This document shows, piece after piece, positions 1 to 7,419 of a stretch of DNA of 11,327 bases; position 1 is the stretch's first letter; each line of letters starts with the position of its first letter. The notes below the pieces were generated by a model that was given only the letters and a program-made list of their open reading frames with translations, did not search any database and was not told the origin of the DNA. The DNA is from CAYFMS01 sp964491425 (GTDB lineage: Bacteria; Patescibacteriota; Patescibacteriia; UBA9934). Both the position numbers and the translations under genes were made by a program. The stretch lies in NCBI GenBank assembly GCA_964491425.1, contig CAZBFR010000029.1, positions 1 through 11,327 on the forward strand. Reading direction: 5' to 3'.

Positions 1-881
1 ATTGCGCGTTCGTGAATTCCAAACGGGAAAAGAACCCCGAGAATACCGGGATAATCCGCTTGGCGAACCGTAGGAAGAAATTCGGCCGACTCGGCGATAA
101 GAACGGTCGGTTTCTCAACCGCTTGATACCCCGTTGTAAGCGCAGAGCCATAAAGCGTTGTTTGAAACGCGAGAAACGGAAGACTCGCAACGACAAGTCC
201 AACGAGAAAGAATCCAATTTGCCGGAGCGAGAGAAACGACTTTTTCCAAGCCATTACGGCAAGCAATATAAAAACCGGCACAACCCAAATTCCCTCGTTC
301 ACCCTAAACGCAATCGCGAAGGCGAGCGCTACTCCCGCGAGAATTAGTTGCCATCCCTGTTTTCGCCTCCCCGCCTCAACCGCAAGAAAAAGTGCGAAAA
401 GAAGGAAGGAGACGAACGGAATATTGTGCATCATCGTCCGCCCCGAGTAAAAGAGAAATGCAGGATGAAGGAAGAGAAGTGTTCCCGAGAGAAGCGCAAA
501 ACGTTCGTTTTCGGTTGCGTAAAAAACAAGTCGTGCAAAAACGAGAACGGCGAGCGCCCCGACAACAATCGTAAGGTACGGGATAACGCCGACTCCAACC
601 GCCGACCCGATCGATCCGTAAAGGACGGGAAGCCCGATAAAGCTCTTCGGAACGACAAGTCCGTCAACAACGAGTGTACTTCGCGGTCGAACAATCCCGT
701 CGAGCTCCGCGTTACGCGGGTCGACAATCCCGATTTTCCCCTCCCGCGCAAACTGCTCGGCGAAAAGTAGGTTCGCCGATTCGTCGGGCGAATTTGAAAC
801 CCCGACCCCTAGAGCAAGGAGAGAGGAAATGACAAGATAGCAAAGTCCTGCCAAAATAAAGCTAAATCGATAAAACCGCAT
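1..881 (-). CDS. GT-C/PMT-type (GT39-like) membrane glycosyltransferase, C-terminus cut by window edge
   Basis: The minus strand is open from an ATG at 881 to the window edge: 293 codons without a stop. The protein starts MRFYRFSFILAGL with a first membrane segment at about residues 6-28. A loop with SPDESANLLFAEQFAREG follows (D33-E34). An acidic pair in the first extracytoplasmic loop is the usual catalytic position in GT-C enzymes such as PMT and ArnT. Further hydrophobic spans lie near 97-121, 129-145, 151-170, 178-193, 197-212 and 221-240. The stretch YGSALTTGY (244-252) is, from memory, common in GT39-like proteins of Patescibacteria and archaea. The expected role is transfer of a sugar from a polyprenyl-phosphate donor outside the membrane; acceptor and sugar cannot be read. 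It is divergent from the GT-C-like gene at 918. No Shine-Dalgarno is visible; a TAACAT box lies 8 nt before the ATG. Lys/Arg-rich plus-strand frames over this region are antisense shadows. The C-terminal part is outside the window. Confidence 0.85.
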   Translation of the reverse strand, partial: MRFYRFSFILAGLCYLVISSLLALGVGVSNSPDESANLLFAEQFAREGKIGIVDPRNAELDGIVRPRSTLVVDGLVVPKSFIGLPVLYGSIGSAVGVGVIPYLTIVVGALAVLVFARLVFYATENERFALLSGTLLFLHPAFLFYSGRTMMHNIPFVSFLLFALFLAVEAGRRKQGWQLILAGVALAFAIAFRVNEGIWVVPVFILLAVMAWKKSFLSLRQIGFFLVGLVVASLPFLAFQTTLYGSALTTGYQAVEKPTVLIAESAEFLPTVRQADYPGILGVLFPFGIHERA

Positions 882-889
882 CTTTTGTC

Positions 890-897
890 ATGTTATA
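890..897 (-). promoter_or_regulatory. Putative -10 element for the GT39-like gene (TAACAT / TATAAC)
   Basis: Read on the minus strand, TATAAC (897-892) overlaps TAACAT (895-890). TAACAT ends exactly 8 nt before the ATG at 881. No convincing -35 is present. The same TANNAT-N8-ATG geometry recurs before the TPR and S8 genes, which suggests transcripts starting at or near the start codon. It physically overlaps the plus-strand -10 of the divergent gene. Confidence 0.45.
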
Positions 898-899
898 CT
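891..899 (+). promoter_or_regulatory. Extended -10 promoter (TGTTATACT) for the plus-strand GT-C-like gene
   Basis: TG at 891-892, one base, then TATACT at 894-899 is a good extended -10. Transcription would start near 906, about 12 nt before the ATG at 918. No -35 hexamer is recognisable 16-18 bp upstream, which is tolerable for an extended -10. It lies in the 36-bp spacer between two divergent genes and overlaps the opposite-strand element. Confidence 0.5.
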
Positions 900-917
900 A
901 AAAATTGGTATTTTTCT

Positions 918-2948
918 ATGTTTTTCTCTCGTTTCCTCTCGCGGACCCCAATTCTCCTTATCTTAGCGATTTTTACGCTCTTAAACGGGCTGTTTTTACG
1001 GTCGCAGGGAGTTGGAATTATTCTCCTCCTTCTCCTTGGAATCGGCGCGAGTCTACGAATTGGTCGGGTTTTCGAGGGACTACTTATTCTCGGAAGCGGG
1101 ATCATGCTCTTTTTTACGGGAGCATTTTACCTCGCAAGTATTCCAAAACTCCTCTTTGCCGGCGTCTTTCTTCTCGGCATTTTTCTTCTAACGCTCCTCC
1201 CCCGGAAAACCTTTTCCGAACAAAACGACTCTCCGTCCTGGCCCTACTATGTATTTACGTTTGCGACCATCCTTACAACCGGTCTCTTTTTTAATGCCCT
1301 AAGCCCCTACGCAACCGAGCTTGCAACGCGCTCGATTTGGCTTCTCCTCCCGACATCAATTCTTCTTTATCCGCTCTTTGCCGGACTCTTCGCGACCCTC
1401 GCCAGCTACTTCGCAAACGTACGCGCGGCGATTCTTCCCGCGATTTTTCTCGTCGCAACGGGAACGGGACTCGCGCTCGCGCTCTTCCCACTTGGCTACG
1501 GATTCGATCCCTTTATCCACGAAGCAACGATCCGCCATATCCTCACCTTCGGCACGATCGACCCGAAACCGCTCTACTATATCGGTCAGTACGCGCTCGA
1601 ACTCTTCCTCGTCCATCTTTTTGCGCTCGACCTTACGACCCTTAATCAATTTCTTCTCCCCGTCCTCGCCTCCGTTGCGCTTCCGATCGCGCTCTCTATG
1701 GGCCTTAAAGGAATGGGCGAAAAACCGGGACTCGGACTTCTCGCGCTCGCACTCCTTCCGTTTGGAGCCTTTATCATGACCACCCCGCAAGGTCTCGGAT
1801 ACCTCCTAAGTGCGCTTATCCTTTTCCTTACTCTCCCTGGCCTTCTTCAAAAACCGCTCCCGGTACAAACGTTTACAATCGCCCTCCTCGCCCTCGCGAC
1901 CCTCGCCGTCCATCCTCTCGCCGGTATCCCGATCACCCTCTATCTTCTGCTTCTCACGCTCTTTACGCGCTTCGGGAACCGCGCCCTCCCGTTCCTCCTT
2001 CTCACGCCTTTCGTTCTCCCCCTCGTATTCATCCTTCAAAGCGCCCTCGCCGGAACGACAACCTCGATTCGTCTAAGCGAACTCTTTTCGGGTTTTTCCC
2101 TTGGTCATTATTCATTTTTCACAACGCATTACAATCCGTTTCTCGATCTCCTTTACTTTTTCGGCGCGAACACCCTCCCGATTCTTTTTCTCGTCGCGCT
2201 CGTCGTCCTCTTCGTTACCCGAAAAAATAAAACCGCAACTCTCCTTCGCGTCCCCTTCCTCTTCGCTCTTACGCTTCTTCTCTCTTCCCTTTTCCTACGT
2301 ACCCTCTCCTTCGATTACCTCGCCCTGCACGAACGGCTCGATTTTGCGGAACGGCTCTTCGTCTTAATCGCGATCTTCCTTCTTCCGTATTTGTCATTTG
2401 CCCTAAGCGACGCCCGAGCCCGGCTTACCCGCCCGCTTCCAATTATTATTTCCGCCCTCCTCCTCGCGACGCTCTTTACCGCAAACCTCTACCAAAGCTA
2501 CCCACGTCACGACGGTTATACCCGTTCCGGCGGATTTACAATTTCCGCGCTCGATCTCCTCGCGGTCGCAAGTATTGAAGACGACGCAAACGACGAGCCC
2601 TACCTCGTCCTTGCAAACCAAGCCGTTTCCGCAACCGCTCTTCGCGAATTCGGGTTTACCGACCGCTATTATAATGATCATTTCTTCTACCCGATCCCAA
2701 CGGGCGGAAAACTCTACGAGTCGTACCTCTCGATGAACGAAGCTCCAACCGCCAAAAACGCAAAGCGCGCGATGGACCTTCTTTCGGTCGACCGCGCGTA
2801 CTTTGTCGTAAATGATTATTGGTGGGACAGGGAACGAATCGTTGAACAAGCGAAAGTCGAAGCCGACGAGTGGTTTGCGATTGGCGACGAGAACTTATTT
2901 ATTTTTCTCTTTACGCGCGAGGAGGATCCGCTCGAATCGGTCCGTTAA
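918..2948 (+). CDS. Multi-spanning GT-C-like membrane protein with C-terminal soluble domain (676 aa)
   Basis: This is a strongly hydrophobic protein with roughly a dozen or more membrane segments spread over residues 8-525, followed by a soluble domain at about 540-676. I chose the ATG at 918 (MFFSRFLSRTPILL), which places the hydrophobic segment right at the N-terminus; a TTG at 885 would add 11 residues but sits upstream of the -10 box. Near 195-235 lies GYGFDPFIHEATIRHI, then a G-T-I-D-P and Y-Y-I-G-Q-Y segment. An Asp followed by His a few residues later, then a helix, recalls the catalytic loop of GT-C transferases, so D197 is a candidate catalytic residue. It is preceded by about 190 residues of extra membrane sequence, unlike typical GT39. 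The C-terminal domain has YYNDHFFYPIP (584-594) and ends in an acidic and basic tail. The sense strand is C-rich (23 C versus 9 G in 2461-2520), and it is the only plus-strand gene here. GT-C assignment is inference; a polymerase or flippase-like protein is the alternative. Confidence 0.75.
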   Translation: MFFSRFLSRTPILLILAIFTLLNGLFLRSQGVGIILLLLLGIGASLRIGRVFEGLLILGSGIMLFFTGAFYLASIPKLLFAGVFLLGIFLLTLLPRKTFSEQNDSPSWPYYVFTFATILTTGLFFNALSPYATELATRSIWLLLPTSILLYPLFAGLFATLASYFANVRAAILPAIFLVATGTGLALALFPLGYGFDPFIHEATIRHILTFGTIDPKPLYYIGQYALELFLVHLFALDLTTLNQFLLPVLASVALPIALSMGLKGMGEKPGLGLLALALLPFGAFIMTTPQGLGYLLSALILFLTLPGLLQKPLPVQTFTIALLALATLAVHPLAGIPITLYLLLLTLFTRFGNRALPFLLLTPFVLPLVFILQSALAGTTTSIRLSELFSGFSLGHYSFFTTHYNPFLDLLYFFGANTLPILFLVALVVLFVTRKNKTATLLRVPFLFALTLLLSSLFLRTLSFDYLALHERLDFAERLFVLIAIFLLPYLSFALSDARARLTRPLPIIISALLLATLFTANLYQSYPRHDGYTRSGGFTISALDLLAVASIEDDANDEPYLVLANQAVSATALREFGFTDRYYNDHFFYPIPTGGKLYESYLSMNEAPTAKNAKRAMDLLSVDRAYFVVNDYWWDRERIVEQAKVEADEWFAIGDENLFIFLFTREEDPLESVR

Positions 2949-4112
2949 TCGTCCGACGTAGTTTGAGAGTCCGTAATCCGCAACGGTTGCTTTAATAATA
3001 CCCTGTGACTCGAAGTAGAGATCGCGTTTGTCGATTACATTTCGGACTGCGCGACAATAGTCTTCAAGATTTCCCGGCTCGAACATGACCCCGTTTTTTG
3101 GCTCCTGTACAAGCTCGCCAACTCCCCCAATATCCGCCGCAATAACTGGAACTCCCGCTTGTAAACTTTCGTAAATAACGGTCGGCGAGTTCTCGTAACA
3201 AAGGATCGGAACGACGAGCGCGTCGGCAATTCCAAAGAAACTAATAAGTTGATCGATCGCGATATAGCCGAGATAGGTGATACGCTTATCCGCCTTTGCA
3301 GCGGTCGCGACCTCCTCCGACAATGTCCCCTCTCCCGCGATAATAAGTTCAACGTTTTCGGGAAGCGCTTTCATAGCCTCAAGAAGAAGTCGGATCCCTT
3401 TGTGGTATTCAAGTTGCCCAACGAAAAGAAGTCGGAAATGCCCCTCCGGCTTTCCACTTCGAAGAACGGCTTGAAATTCCGGCGCAGGATTTGGAAGCAC
3501 CTCAACTTTCGAGCGCTTAAAAAATCCATGCTTTAAATATTCATCCTTAAGAAACGACGATGGAAAAATAACAAGATCCGGTTGCCCGAGAAGAAACCGA
3601 CAGACCGCTCGGTAAGCTCCGTAAATCGGGGCATAGAGCTTCGGTTTCTTTTCTTCGCCTGCGAAGAGAAGGCCCGAAGGATAAATAAGTTGAAGATCAT
3701 GGACAACGTGCACGTGTGCGATCTTTAATTTACGAATCGCGCCCGGAATTCGAAGACCGATCCCCTTTAGGTTGTGCGTAACGACCACGTCGGGTTGCTC
3801 GCCGGAAAGGATTTCCTCAACGCGACGCGCCGGATAGGGCGAAAACGCGTCGATAACATGCCAAAGAAGTCGTCGCCAAACACGATTCTTATAATCGTCC
3901 AAAATATAGTAAAGATTCTTCGGGTAAAAACGATAGACCGGTTCGGCATTGCGCGACATTTCGATCGCGTCGGTCGCCGTCTTTCGTCTAGTCGAAATAA
4001 CAAACACGTCGTGGCCTCGTTCCGATAGCCCCTCGACGGTTCGAACAACAACGTGTTCAGCCCCACCGCGAACGTACGGGGGGTAAAGATTCGAAATAAA
4101 CCCGACTTTCAT
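2895..4112 (-). CDS. GT4-family glycosyltransferase (405 aa)
   Basis: This is a GT-B-fold retaining glycosyltransferase of the GT4 type, expected to be cytoplasmic or membrane-associated and to use a nucleotide-sugar donor. The N-terminal Rossmann domain opens MKVGFISNLYPPYVRGGAEH, with the glycine-rich acceptor-side loop typical of GT4. The C-terminal domain carries LLFVGQLEYHKGI, then AGEGTL and the EX7E donor-binding motif (E307 and E315 in ENSPTVIYE), then GVPVIAADIGGVGELV. The length is normal for the family. I chose the ATG at 4112 rather than a GTG at 4130: this ATG forms an ATGA overlap with the TGA stop of the upstream GT4 gene, implying translational coupling. It is the last gene of the minus-strand cluster, and its final 54 bp overlap the 3' end of the convergent plus-strand gene. 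Linkage and sugar specificity cannot be inferred. Confidence 0.9.
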   Translation of the reverse strand: MKVGFISNLYPPYVRGGAEHVVVRTVEGLSERGHDVFVISTRRKTATDAIEMSRNAEPVYRFYPKNLYYILDDYKNRVWRRLLWHVIDAFSPYPARRVEEILSGEQPDVVVTHNLKGIGLRIPGAIRKLKIAHVHVVHDLQLIYPSGLLFAGEEKKPKLYAPIYGAYRAVCRFLLGQPDLVIFPSSFLKDEYLKHGFFKRSKVEVLPNPAPEFQAVLRSGKPEGHFRLLFVGQLEYHKGIRLLLEAMKALPENVELIIAGEGTLSEEVATAAKADKRITYLGYIAIDQLISFFGIADALVVPILCYENSPTVIYESLQAGVPVIAADIGGVGELVQEPKNGVMFEPGNLEDYCRAVRNVIDKRDLYFESQGIIKATVADYGLSNYVGRLTDRFERILLARKEKNK

Positions 4113-5158
4113 ACAACTTCGTTGTAACACGATTCAAGTCGTTTCAACAAGACGGGTCGCGAATAGAGGGAAAGGGCCCTAGCGCGCGCGTTTTGACCAA
4201 GGATAGCGAGATTTTCAGGGTGTGCGAGCATTTCGTTAAGAAGGACGGCGAGGGCATCCGGATCATTAACCGGAGCAATTACCCCCGTTACACCGTGCTC
4301 GACCACCGTTCGTACTCCAGGAAGATTCGAAACAATCGACGCCGTACCGCTCATTGCCGCCTCGACGGTTACGATTCCAAACGCCTCCGCCTCCGTCGTC
4401 GAAGGAAGAACGTGAAGCCAGGCCCGACGATAGGCCTCTGCTTTTTCCTCGTCCGAAACCGCCCCGAGAAAACGCACTCGATCTACTAGACCGTATCGTT
4501 TCGCGAGCGCCTCGAACCTCGGTCGTAAATTCCCGTCGCCAATAAGCTCAAGCCTCGCCCCTTTTACAAAGACAAGTGAAAACGCTTTAAGGAGTGTTGG
4601 AATTCCTTTAAAATAATGTGCGCTATCCATTCCGCCGACAAAGAGAACCGTTGGATTTTCCGCACCCGCGCTTTCGTCGTGAAGATAGAGTGTCTCGTCT
4701 ACAAAGAACGGAAGTTCGACAAGATTCGGATGCGCAACCCCTTGCGTAGTCGCATAATCCTTACTACTCACAAAAATCCGTTTCGCGGTTTTAAAGATCC
4801 ATTTTTCGAGTAGCCACCGATTAACTTCAAAAATCCGCCCCTTAATACCGACCCCGGTTGCCCGCATATGAAACGTGATAACAAGCGGAACCTTAAAAAA
4901 CCTCGACGCAAGCGCGGTAAAAAATTGCGCCCCGTAAAACGGATAGTGAAGGTGGATAAGATCAAATTTTCGTAGTTTCCAAAGAAGACTTGGAAAAAGT
5001 CGCGCATTGCCGATTCGCAGAGCGAGACGATCGCTGCCGGAATGAAAAATCGTAACGTCGTGACCCGCCTCGCGAAGCCCCTCGGAGTAATCCGAAGCGA
5101 CTTGCCCGATTCCTCCTCTCTCCGGCGGATAGATGCAAACAACTTGGGCAATACGCAT
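4109..5158 (-). CDS. GT4-family glycosyltransferase (349 aa)
   Basis: This is a second GT4 retaining glycosyltransferase in the glycan cluster. The N-terminus MRIAQVVCIYPPERGGIGQV has the family's glycine-rich loop. The donor domain begins at TVLFVGGMDSAHYFKGI, has LIGDGNLRP, and contains the EX7E motif EAFGIVTVE (E258 and E266) followed by an A-M-S-G-T segment and HGVTGVIAP. The ATG at 5158 is preferred over a TTG at 5173 because it sits 1 nt after the TAG of the upstream GT2 gene (TAG-T-ATG), matching two other junctions in the cluster. The 3' end overlaps the next GT4 gene by 4 nt (ATGA). No Shine-Dalgarno is visible, so expression probably relies on coupling. It shares little beyond family motifs with the downstream GT4, so the two probably add different residues. 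Confidence 0.9.
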   Translation of the reverse strand: MRIAQVVCIYPPERGGIGQVASDYSEGLREAGHDVTIFHSGSDRLALRIGNARLFPSLLWKLRKFDLIHLHYPFYGAQFFTALASRFFKVPLVITFHMRATGVGIKGRIFEVNRWLLEKWIFKTAKRIFVSSKDYATTQGVAHPNLVELPFFVDETLYLHDESAGAENPTVLFVGGMDSAHYFKGIPTLLKAFSLVFVKGARLELIGDGNLRPRFEALAKRYGLVDRVRFLGAVSDEEKAEAYRRAWLHVLPSTTEAEAFGIVTVEAAMSGTASIVSNLPGVRTVVEHGVTGVIAPVNDPDALAVLLNEMLAHPENLAILGQNARARALSLYSRPVLLKRLESCYNEVV

Positions 5159-5159
5159 A

Positions 5160-6391
5160 CTACCAACGAACAATGAATTGAATCCCCTTTGTTAGAAGCG
5201 TAAGGACTGGGTTCGCGAAACGCTCAACGATAAAACTCGATTGCTCTTGCGCTTCGATACGCCCCGAGAACCCGGCGATAAGTTCGCGATCCGAAATAAC
5301 GCGAAGTCGTCTCGTCCTTGCCCGCATCGAAAAAATCAGAGCGTAGGTTCTAAATCGAAGCCACTCGCGCCAAGCCCACCGTTTCGCCGAAAACCAGCCA
5401 CCCTTTATCGCAAGAAGTGTCGTCGCGACTTCTACGGGAACAAGGATCGGCAAGAGAAGGAGAAGCGTCGCCGGTTTTAAGTACCCAAAGAGGACGACAT
5501 AGCGATAAAGCTCCATCCAAGCAAACTTTTTCGGATTGCGAGAAAACGCGTAGTCGTGAAGAGCGACCGCCGAGGACGCAAGAACATTGCGATACCCCGC
5601 GATGCGGAATCGAAGTCCCCACTCGAGATCTTCGTGATACATGAAAAAACGCTCCTCCANNNNNNNNNNNNNNNNNNNNNNNNNNNNNNNNNNNNNNNNN
5701 NNNNNNNNNNNNNNNNNNNNNNNNNNNNNNNNNNNNNNNNNNNNNNNNNNNNNNNNNNNCGGAATCGAAGTCCCCACTCGAGATCTTCGTGATACATGAA
5801 AAAACGCTCCTCCATTAACCCAACTTCTTTAATCACGGAGGTTTTCACAAGAAGCGCCGCCCCCGTCGCGTACGTCACGTCTTCAACATCGGCAAAAACC
5901 CGCTCCGAACGCTTCGTCCCGTTATCGCGTGCGTACCCAAATCCCGCGATATGAACAATTCCCCCGCTTACATTAATCACGTCGGGCGACTTCATATGCA
6001 CAACGAGCGGTTGAACACTTGCAATCTTCTCGTCCCCTTCCGCAACCACAACCATTCGCTCAATCGTCGTCGGCTCGAGGACAAGATCCCCGTTATGAAG
6101 AAAAATATAGTCGTACCCTCGTTCAATCGCCCAAGAAATCGCCAAATTATTCCCTCCCGAAAATCCATGATTTTTTCCGTCGTCGAGTAAAACCACCTCC
6201 GGCAAATCATTTCTAGATCTCGGAAGAAACTCGCTCTGCACAATTTCCGCAACGGAATCCTGCGATCCGTTTGGAATACAAACAAACGTCAAAAGTTCTT
6301 TCGGATAGGTTTGCGACGAAACTCCTTCCGCAACCTTCCGCGCATATTCCGCCATGTTATGGCAAAGATAGAGAATTGCGACTTTCTTCAT
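5160..6391 (-). CDS. GT2-family glycosyltransferase, intact after removing a false assembly gap (358 aa)
   Basis: As printed, the frame breaks at a 100-N run flanked by identical 55-bp sequences. Merging the flanks removes 155 nt and leaves 1077 nt, a single open frame of 358 residues. The protein starts MKKVAILYLCHN. It has PNGSQDSV (40-47) at the usual DNxSxDGT position, then HGFSGGNN (75-82). LHNGDLVLEP (98-107) sits at the usual LNxD metal-binding position. The conserved MYHEDLEWGLRFRIAGY (199-215) is the ED-motif region seen in rhamnosyltransferase-like GT2s. A membrane segment lies at about 253-277. It probably adds a sugar to a lipid-linked glycan at the cytoplasmic face. The ATG at 6391 lies 1 nt after the TAA of the DUF2304 gene (TAA-T-ATG), and the TAG stop is 1 nt before the downstream GT4 start. 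I do not consider it a pseudogene. Confidence 0.88.
5605..5659. repeat. Left copy of 55-bp direct repeat at the scaffold gap
   Basis: This segment begins cggaatcgaagtcccc and runs to the last base before the Ns. It is identical over 55 bp to 5760-5814. Its position flush against the gap and its length (55 is a common assembler k-mer) point to an unmerged contig overlap, not a biological repeat. Confidence 0.95.
5660..5759. other. Assembly gap of 100 N, probably of zero true length
   Basis: Exactly 100 ambiguous bases, the conventional size for a gap of unknown length. Both flanks are the same 55 bp, and joining them restores the GT2 reading frame. The real chromosome therefore most likely has no extra sequence here. 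Confidence 0.97.
5760..5814. repeat. Right copy of 55-bp direct repeat at the scaffold gap
   Basis: Identical to 5605-5659 and starting at the first base after the Ns. It encodes the same part of the GT2 (from the EERFF-MYHEDLEWGLRF region), so the protein segment is present twice only because the contigs were not merged. Confidence 0.95.
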
Positions 6392-6392
6392 A

Positions 6393-6725
6393 TTACTCGG
6401 GCTTTTTCGCATTCGAAATCGCAATCTCCCGCGTTAAATTCGTAATCTCTTTACGCAAACTTTCTTGCTTTACCATGATTCGGTAATTCGTATAGAAAAG
6501 GAGTACGAGCGCGAGGTAAACAAGAAGGTCCGCGCCTCGCCCAACACCAACAAACTTCGCGACAATATCCGTCGACTCCGGCGTAATCGCAACCGCGATC
6601 ACGATAAGCCAACCAGCGCTCCAAATCGTCATCCACCAACGACTTACTCGCTCAGCACGAAACTGACGATAGGTGTGAAAGAGTGCAAAAACCGCGAACG
6701 CAACAAGGAGAATTTGAAAAATCAT
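6393..6725 (-). CDS. DUF2304 small membrane protein (110 aa)
   Basis: A short protein with three hydrophobic segments (about 2-17, 31-48 and 64-80) and a charged, probably helical tail at about 84-110. The GVGRGADLLVY stretch (60-70) between the second and third segments is the family signature as I know it. DUF2304 proteins are commonly encoded next to DPM1-like GT2 enzymes. A role as membrane anchor or partner for such a synthase is plausible but unproven. Here the gene overlaps the upstream DPM1-like GT2 by 4 nt (ATGA), and its TAA is 1 nt before the next GT2. The ATG at 6725 is fixed by that overlap. Family confidence is high; function is unknown. Confidence 0.88.
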   Translation of the reverse strand: MIFQILLVAFAVFALFHTYRQFRAERVSRWWMTIWSAGWLIVIAVAITPESTDIVAKFVGVGRGADLLVYLALVLLFYTNYRIMVKQESLRKEITNLTREIAISNAKKPE

Positions 6726-7405
6726 AGTTCGTCAAAAAATTTATCTTTAAAAAGATCAGCAAGAACTTTAAAACCGCTAAAAAAGTTCTGTCCTTTCTTA
6801 ATCGTATCGGCGGTGTAGCGAATATTGACCGGTAACTCTTTGTGTCGTAGACGCTGTACGACAATTTCGTCTAGGATCTCGGAGGCGTGAGCCATTCGGT
6901 CGAGCGTGATTCGTAATTTTTCCGCAGCCTTACAAGAAAGTGCTCGAAATCCGTTATGCGTATCGGTTAAACGAATACCGGATATGATAAACGTAAGAAG
7001 TAGCGCAGGTTTTAAAACGAGCCATTTTTTCGTAAAAGGCATGGACGCGTGGTCCGCGAGAAATCGAGATCCCGTTACGATATCGACCTCTCCTTTTATA
7101 ATCGGATCGGCGAGGCGCGCAATCTCGTCACCCCGCATCTGCCCATCCGCATCAAAATGAACGATAACGTCCGCATTCAAATACCGAAGCGTGTAGTCGG
7201 TTGCGGTTTGAAGCGCGGCACCCTGGCCTCGATTAATAGGATGACGAAGAACGATCGCTCCCGCCAAGAACGCAACCTCCCCCGTTTCGTCAGACGAACA
7301 ATCATCTACAACAACAACAGAATCAACAAATGCCCGAGCGTCAAGAACGGCTTCACGGACTCTTGTTCCTTCGTTATACGCGGGAATTACAGCAACGATT
7401 TTCAT
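6722..7405 (-). CDS. GT2 glycosyltransferase, dolichol/polyprenyl-phosphate mannose synthase-like (227 aa)
   Basis: This is a single-domain GT-A enzyme of the DPM1/DPG-synthase type, expected to move a sugar from a nucleotide donor to polyprenyl phosphate and so make the lipid donor used by GT-C transferases. It starts MKIVAVIPAYNE, the classic GT2 opening. VVVDDCSSDETG (31-42) matches the nucleotide-binding DDxSxDxT pattern, NRGQGAALQTA follows (58-68), and FDADGQM (84-90) holds the metal-binding DxD. TDTHNGFRAL (147-156) is the family's conserved acceptor-side motif. At 227 residues it has no C-terminal membrane domain, so the adjacent DUF2304 protein could supply the membrane link. I chose the ATG at 7405, 14 nt after the SDR stop; an upstream in-frame start would add 36 atypical residues and overlap the SDR. 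The stop TGA overlaps the DUF2304 start. Confidence 0.92.
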   Translation of the reverse strand: MKIVAVIPAYNEGTRVREAVLDARAFVDSVVVVDDCSSDETGEVAFLAGAIVLRHPINRGQGAALQTATDYTLRYLNADVIVHFDADGQMRGDEIARLADPIIKGEVDIVTGSRFLADHASMPFTKKWLVLKPALLLTFIISGIRLTDTHNGFRALSCKAAEKLRITLDRMAHASEILDEIVVQRLRHKELPVNIRYTADTIKKGQNFFSGFKVLADLFKDKFFDEL

Positions 7406-7419
7406 AGAAAAACCGTAGC

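Noticed and set aside
12..770. Two consecutive plus-strand open frames of 111 and 140 codons, very rich in Lys and Arg
   Set aside because: They lie antisense to a long open minus frame encoding a convincing membrane glycosyltransferase. Their basic, low-complexity composition is what antisense of hydrophobic codons produces.
885..917. TTG start at 885 adding 11 residues to the plus-strand GT-C-like protein
   Set aside because: It lies upstream of the likely -10 at 894-899, so it would not be in the transcript; the ATG at 918 starts directly with the hydrophobic N-terminus.
1356..1790. Minus-strand frame rich in Arg, Glu and Lys inside the plus-strand membrane gene
   Set aside because: It is antisense of Leu/Phe/Ser-rich coding sequence, has no recognisable domain and no promoter, and does not fit the hydrophobic gene it overlaps.
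5477..5777. Frameshifted or split GT2 pseudogene at the N run
   Set aside because: The apparent break comes entirely from 155 nt of duplicated overlap plus Ns. Merging identical flanks restores an intact frame with all motifs.
5605..5814. A biological direct repeat or mobile-element target duplication
   Set aside because: The copies sit exactly at the gap edges, encode the same conserved motif once, and 55 bp is far longer than usual target duplications. Assembly overlap explains it.
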